A model generated the notes under the pieces. That model was given only the letters and a program-made list of their open reading frames with translations. It was not told the origin of the DNA and searched no databases. Position numbers and translations under genes: made by a program. Of a stretch of 64,000 nucleotides of DNA, positions 61,566 through 64,000 are shown piece after piece. Numbering within the stretch: position 1 is the first letter of the stretch; each line of letters starts with the position of its first letter. The stretch comes from Dama dama (taxonomy: Eukaryota > Chordata > Mammalia > Artiodactyla > Cervidae), in the NCBI RefSeq assembly GCF_033118175.1, contig NC_083698.1, positions 48,587,501 through 48,651,500 on the forward strand. The letters are read 5' to 3'.

Positions 61566-63238
61566 ATTGAACGTCCAGGGGACAGCTGCTCTAAGCCATT
61601 GAAAATCTGGCTTTGAGAAAACTCATTCAATGAAGACAGCACCAGTTTCTTCCTTGTCCACCTCAACATTCATACTGCCTCGCAGAGAATACAAAAGGTG
61701 GTGAATTCATGAAATAAGGCATCCTCCAAGCCGACTTGAATCATAACCTATAGAGAAAGTATTGCTCTGACTCAGTCCTCTGAAGCAACCGAAGGGAGAA
61801 TTCTCTGATTATAACAGAGCCCAGCTGTCCAGTTTGAGAGCTAAGAATCCTAACCACAAGGACTTAGCAAAAATGTTCAAATCTATTTCTTGATCCCATT
61901 AACAAGGTATTAACAAGCAGGTCTTCACACAAGGCAAAGGCTTGGTTACAAAGAGATAAATATTTCATAGATTAGCTAGTCTAAGTATTTAAAAAAATCT
62001 GTTCAGGGTTCTGCTGGCTTTGCTTTGACATTTTTTTTTTCAGAATAATGTTCCATTACAGGACTGTTGAATGTCAGCAACCTACAATATCTGTAAGTCT
62101 CCACAGATCACCATGGAATTATCATCATCACAAATATTTACTGAACCACTGCATGCAGGAGTCTTGGAATGTTCTGAATACTCTACTAAACAAGTCATAG
62201 AAGGCCATGACATCCAGGACTTTACAATATGAAACAGTCATTGATGTTAAAAGATAGTAATAAGCTATCAGAGCTGCAGAAAGAATAGCAAACAAGACAA
62301 GTCTTGTAACTTGGATACAGCAGTGAAAACAGATAGTTCAGGACCCTGTAAGAATATATTCATTCTTTACATCAAACAAGTTAATTGAATTTCTAGTTTT
62401 CTTGCTACAAGAAGCCTAAACTCTCAGGCTCAATAGCAAAGCCACTTTGTAAGTCTAATTTTACTTTCAAACAGCCACAACATAAAATCTTAGGAACTGA
62501 AGAGAAGCACCTGAAATAGTAATGTTTTGCTTTGTGATAACCCACTTAACATATTTATAAAGTAAGCCTTCAGTCTGGGTCCCCAAACAACCAGACATCT
62601 ATCATAATCTGTTTTCCCTTCTTGATCTCATTGCATAGCAGGGATTTTGCTCCAGGGAAGAGCCCTACAAAGATGCGTCTGGAATCAGTGGAATCAAAAT
62701 TGCCAAAATTGCTACTGAGTCAGAGGTGTTTTTAAAGTTTTGCCGAACAACACACAGCTGCATGCTAAATGATTAACACCCTTCCCTGATGGTTTTGCAA
62801 TCCTATATTTATATTGTAGCTCTATCACTGAAATTACAGGTTCCTGTGAAGTGACACTGACAATAACAACACATTTTATGTCAGGATTATTTAAGGGCCT
62901 TTTTAAACAAGTTTTAACATTTATGCATTGAATATTATCACACTAAGTTCTACTTCTTCCTATGAAACACAAGGGAAAAACCATGATTTCCCCAGTGCAT
63001 CAGCTGTCTCTAGAGGATATTTTGACTGTCACATCAAACATAAAATATTGATGAAGCAGTTAAGAAAACTGATTCCACTTCTCACTTTAACAAGGAATAG
63101 AAAATTACAGTTACACTGTATGTTATGTGTTATGAGTTTTCCCAGAGAGTTAAGTAAGTAATAATTTGAACTAACATATAAAAACTATTGGAATACACTT
63201 TATAAGCAAGGATGAATTTTTTAAACTTGCAAAATGAA

Positions 63239-63284
63239 TTATATATATATATATACACACACAGACACATATATAAACATACAT
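63239..63284. repeat. (TA)n(CA)n microsatellite
   Basis: A TA run passing into CA and then TA units. Confidence 0.93.
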
Positions 63285-64000
63285 TTTATATAATAAAACA
63301 TATACAATTTTAGTAATATCATGCAAAAGAAGTACTTCAAGAACTCTTGAGAGTTGAATCAATCAAAACTGACACATATCCCAAGTTAAAAACCTGTATC
63401 ATAAGAACATGATTAGCAAAACACAGAAGGAAAGAAAGGAATTTTAAGGGACTAGTCTAAGGAGACAACATTTGTCAGTGTTCAGGCAACACTGTTCAAG
63501 AAGGAGGGGCCCCTGTCCCCAAGTGGTATTCCTACAAGAGACAAAGTCAAGAGAATGTATAGGAACCCTGGGCTGTCTTCACTGGATGGTGCTTGCCCAC
63601 TGATTGACCAAATGAACTTGTGGTATTAAGTGTCCCTTAGCAGCTATCCATCTCAATATGAATTGTGCATCTCATATCGGCCTTCTGTTTCACGCAGCTG
63701 TTTCTTTACATTTGGATAGTCTAAGCCTTGTCTGAGAGGCAAACCTGAGATACTATATGCGTATTGATTAGGACAGGAACAGGCCCTTGTTTGAGTGGAC
63801 ATCTAGTCTCCTTTGGCAAAATTTCTATAAATTCCCCTGACGAACTGAAAAAATACTGATGATCCTGCCATAATTTCAGCTTTCCTCTTGCCTTGAAGAA
63901 AGTAAATATAAAGTCATTGTGATGGATTTTTTTCAACATATACTGTAACTCATATAAGCAAATAGGTGTGATCCTCTTCAAAACTGTTATCTTTATGGGT

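Larger units (their letters stand above)
42606..64000 (-). other. CFTR: CFTR intron 1, partial (>21.4 kb)
   Basis: From the exon 2 acceptor to the window end, with no exon 1 in it. Recognised elements are Bov-tA/BovA2 at 43.4, 45.4, 53.7 and 55.6 kb, BovB at 50.6 and 56.0 kb, L1 at 49.0 and 57.7 kb, MaLR at 54.4 kb, hAT at 59.6 kb and L2 at 61.0 kb. The stretches 45520-48500, 51240-53280, 58070-59550 and 61570-64000 show no gene or nameable repeat apart from a TA/CA tract. Confidence 0.88.

Noticed and set aside
42606..64000. CFTR exon 1 or promoter within the window
   Set aside because: No sequence encoding the conserved N-terminus followed by a donor and no GC-rich promoter was seen, so exon 1 must lie beyond the window.

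Overview
This is mammalian nuclear DNA from a ruminant of the cattle/sheep/deer type (Pecora). The evidence is AT-rich, intron-dominated sequence carrying many tRNA-Glu-derived Bov-tA/BovA2 SINEs and several BovB (RTE-clade) LINE copies, which occur together in ruminants. There is no bacterial or viral gene content and no CRISPR array. I cannot fix the species from sequence alone.

The window holds one gene, on the minus strand: CFTR, the cAMP- and ATP-gated chloride/bicarbonate channel (ABCC7). Ten consecutive coding exons, human exons 2 to 11 (legacy 2 to 10, with 6 split into 6a and 6b), can be placed to the base with AG/GT splice sites. They are exon 2 (42495-42605), 3 (37544-37652), 4 (23623-23838), 5 (19773-19862), 6 (18722-18885), 7 (17469-17594), 8 (14282-14528), 9 (12825-12917), 10 (6704-6883) and 11 (264-455). 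All but one have the length I recall for human; exon 10 is one codon shorter. Together they give 1528 nt of open frame with no stop or frameshift: the end of the lasso motif, all six helices of membrane domain 1, and NBD1 through Walker A, the Q-loop and Phe508. Exon 1 and the promoter lie beyond base 64000, so intron 1 exceeds 21.4 kb. Exons 12 onward lie left of base 1.

Everything else is intron, and I see no second gene. Three layers of mobile DNA can be recognised: ancient mammalian repeats (MIR, L2, MER2, MER5A, hAT and a MaLR LTR); L1 3' ends; and ruminant-specific BovB, Bov-tA and BovA2, many with intact target-site duplications. One young truncated BovB sits inside an older BovB, with a 13-bp near-duplication at the junctions.

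The points most worth a second look are mainly splice-context features. A sense-oriented SINE inserted 46 bp upstream of the exon 10 acceptor, and the human TG(m)T(n) tract there is absent. The human GATT array before exon 7 is also absent. An 18-bp perfect palindrome lies 81 nt past the exon 8 donor, and intron 6 holds two related MIR-like blocks. Intron 1 has a cluster of HNF1-like sites. I found no previously undescribed biological system.
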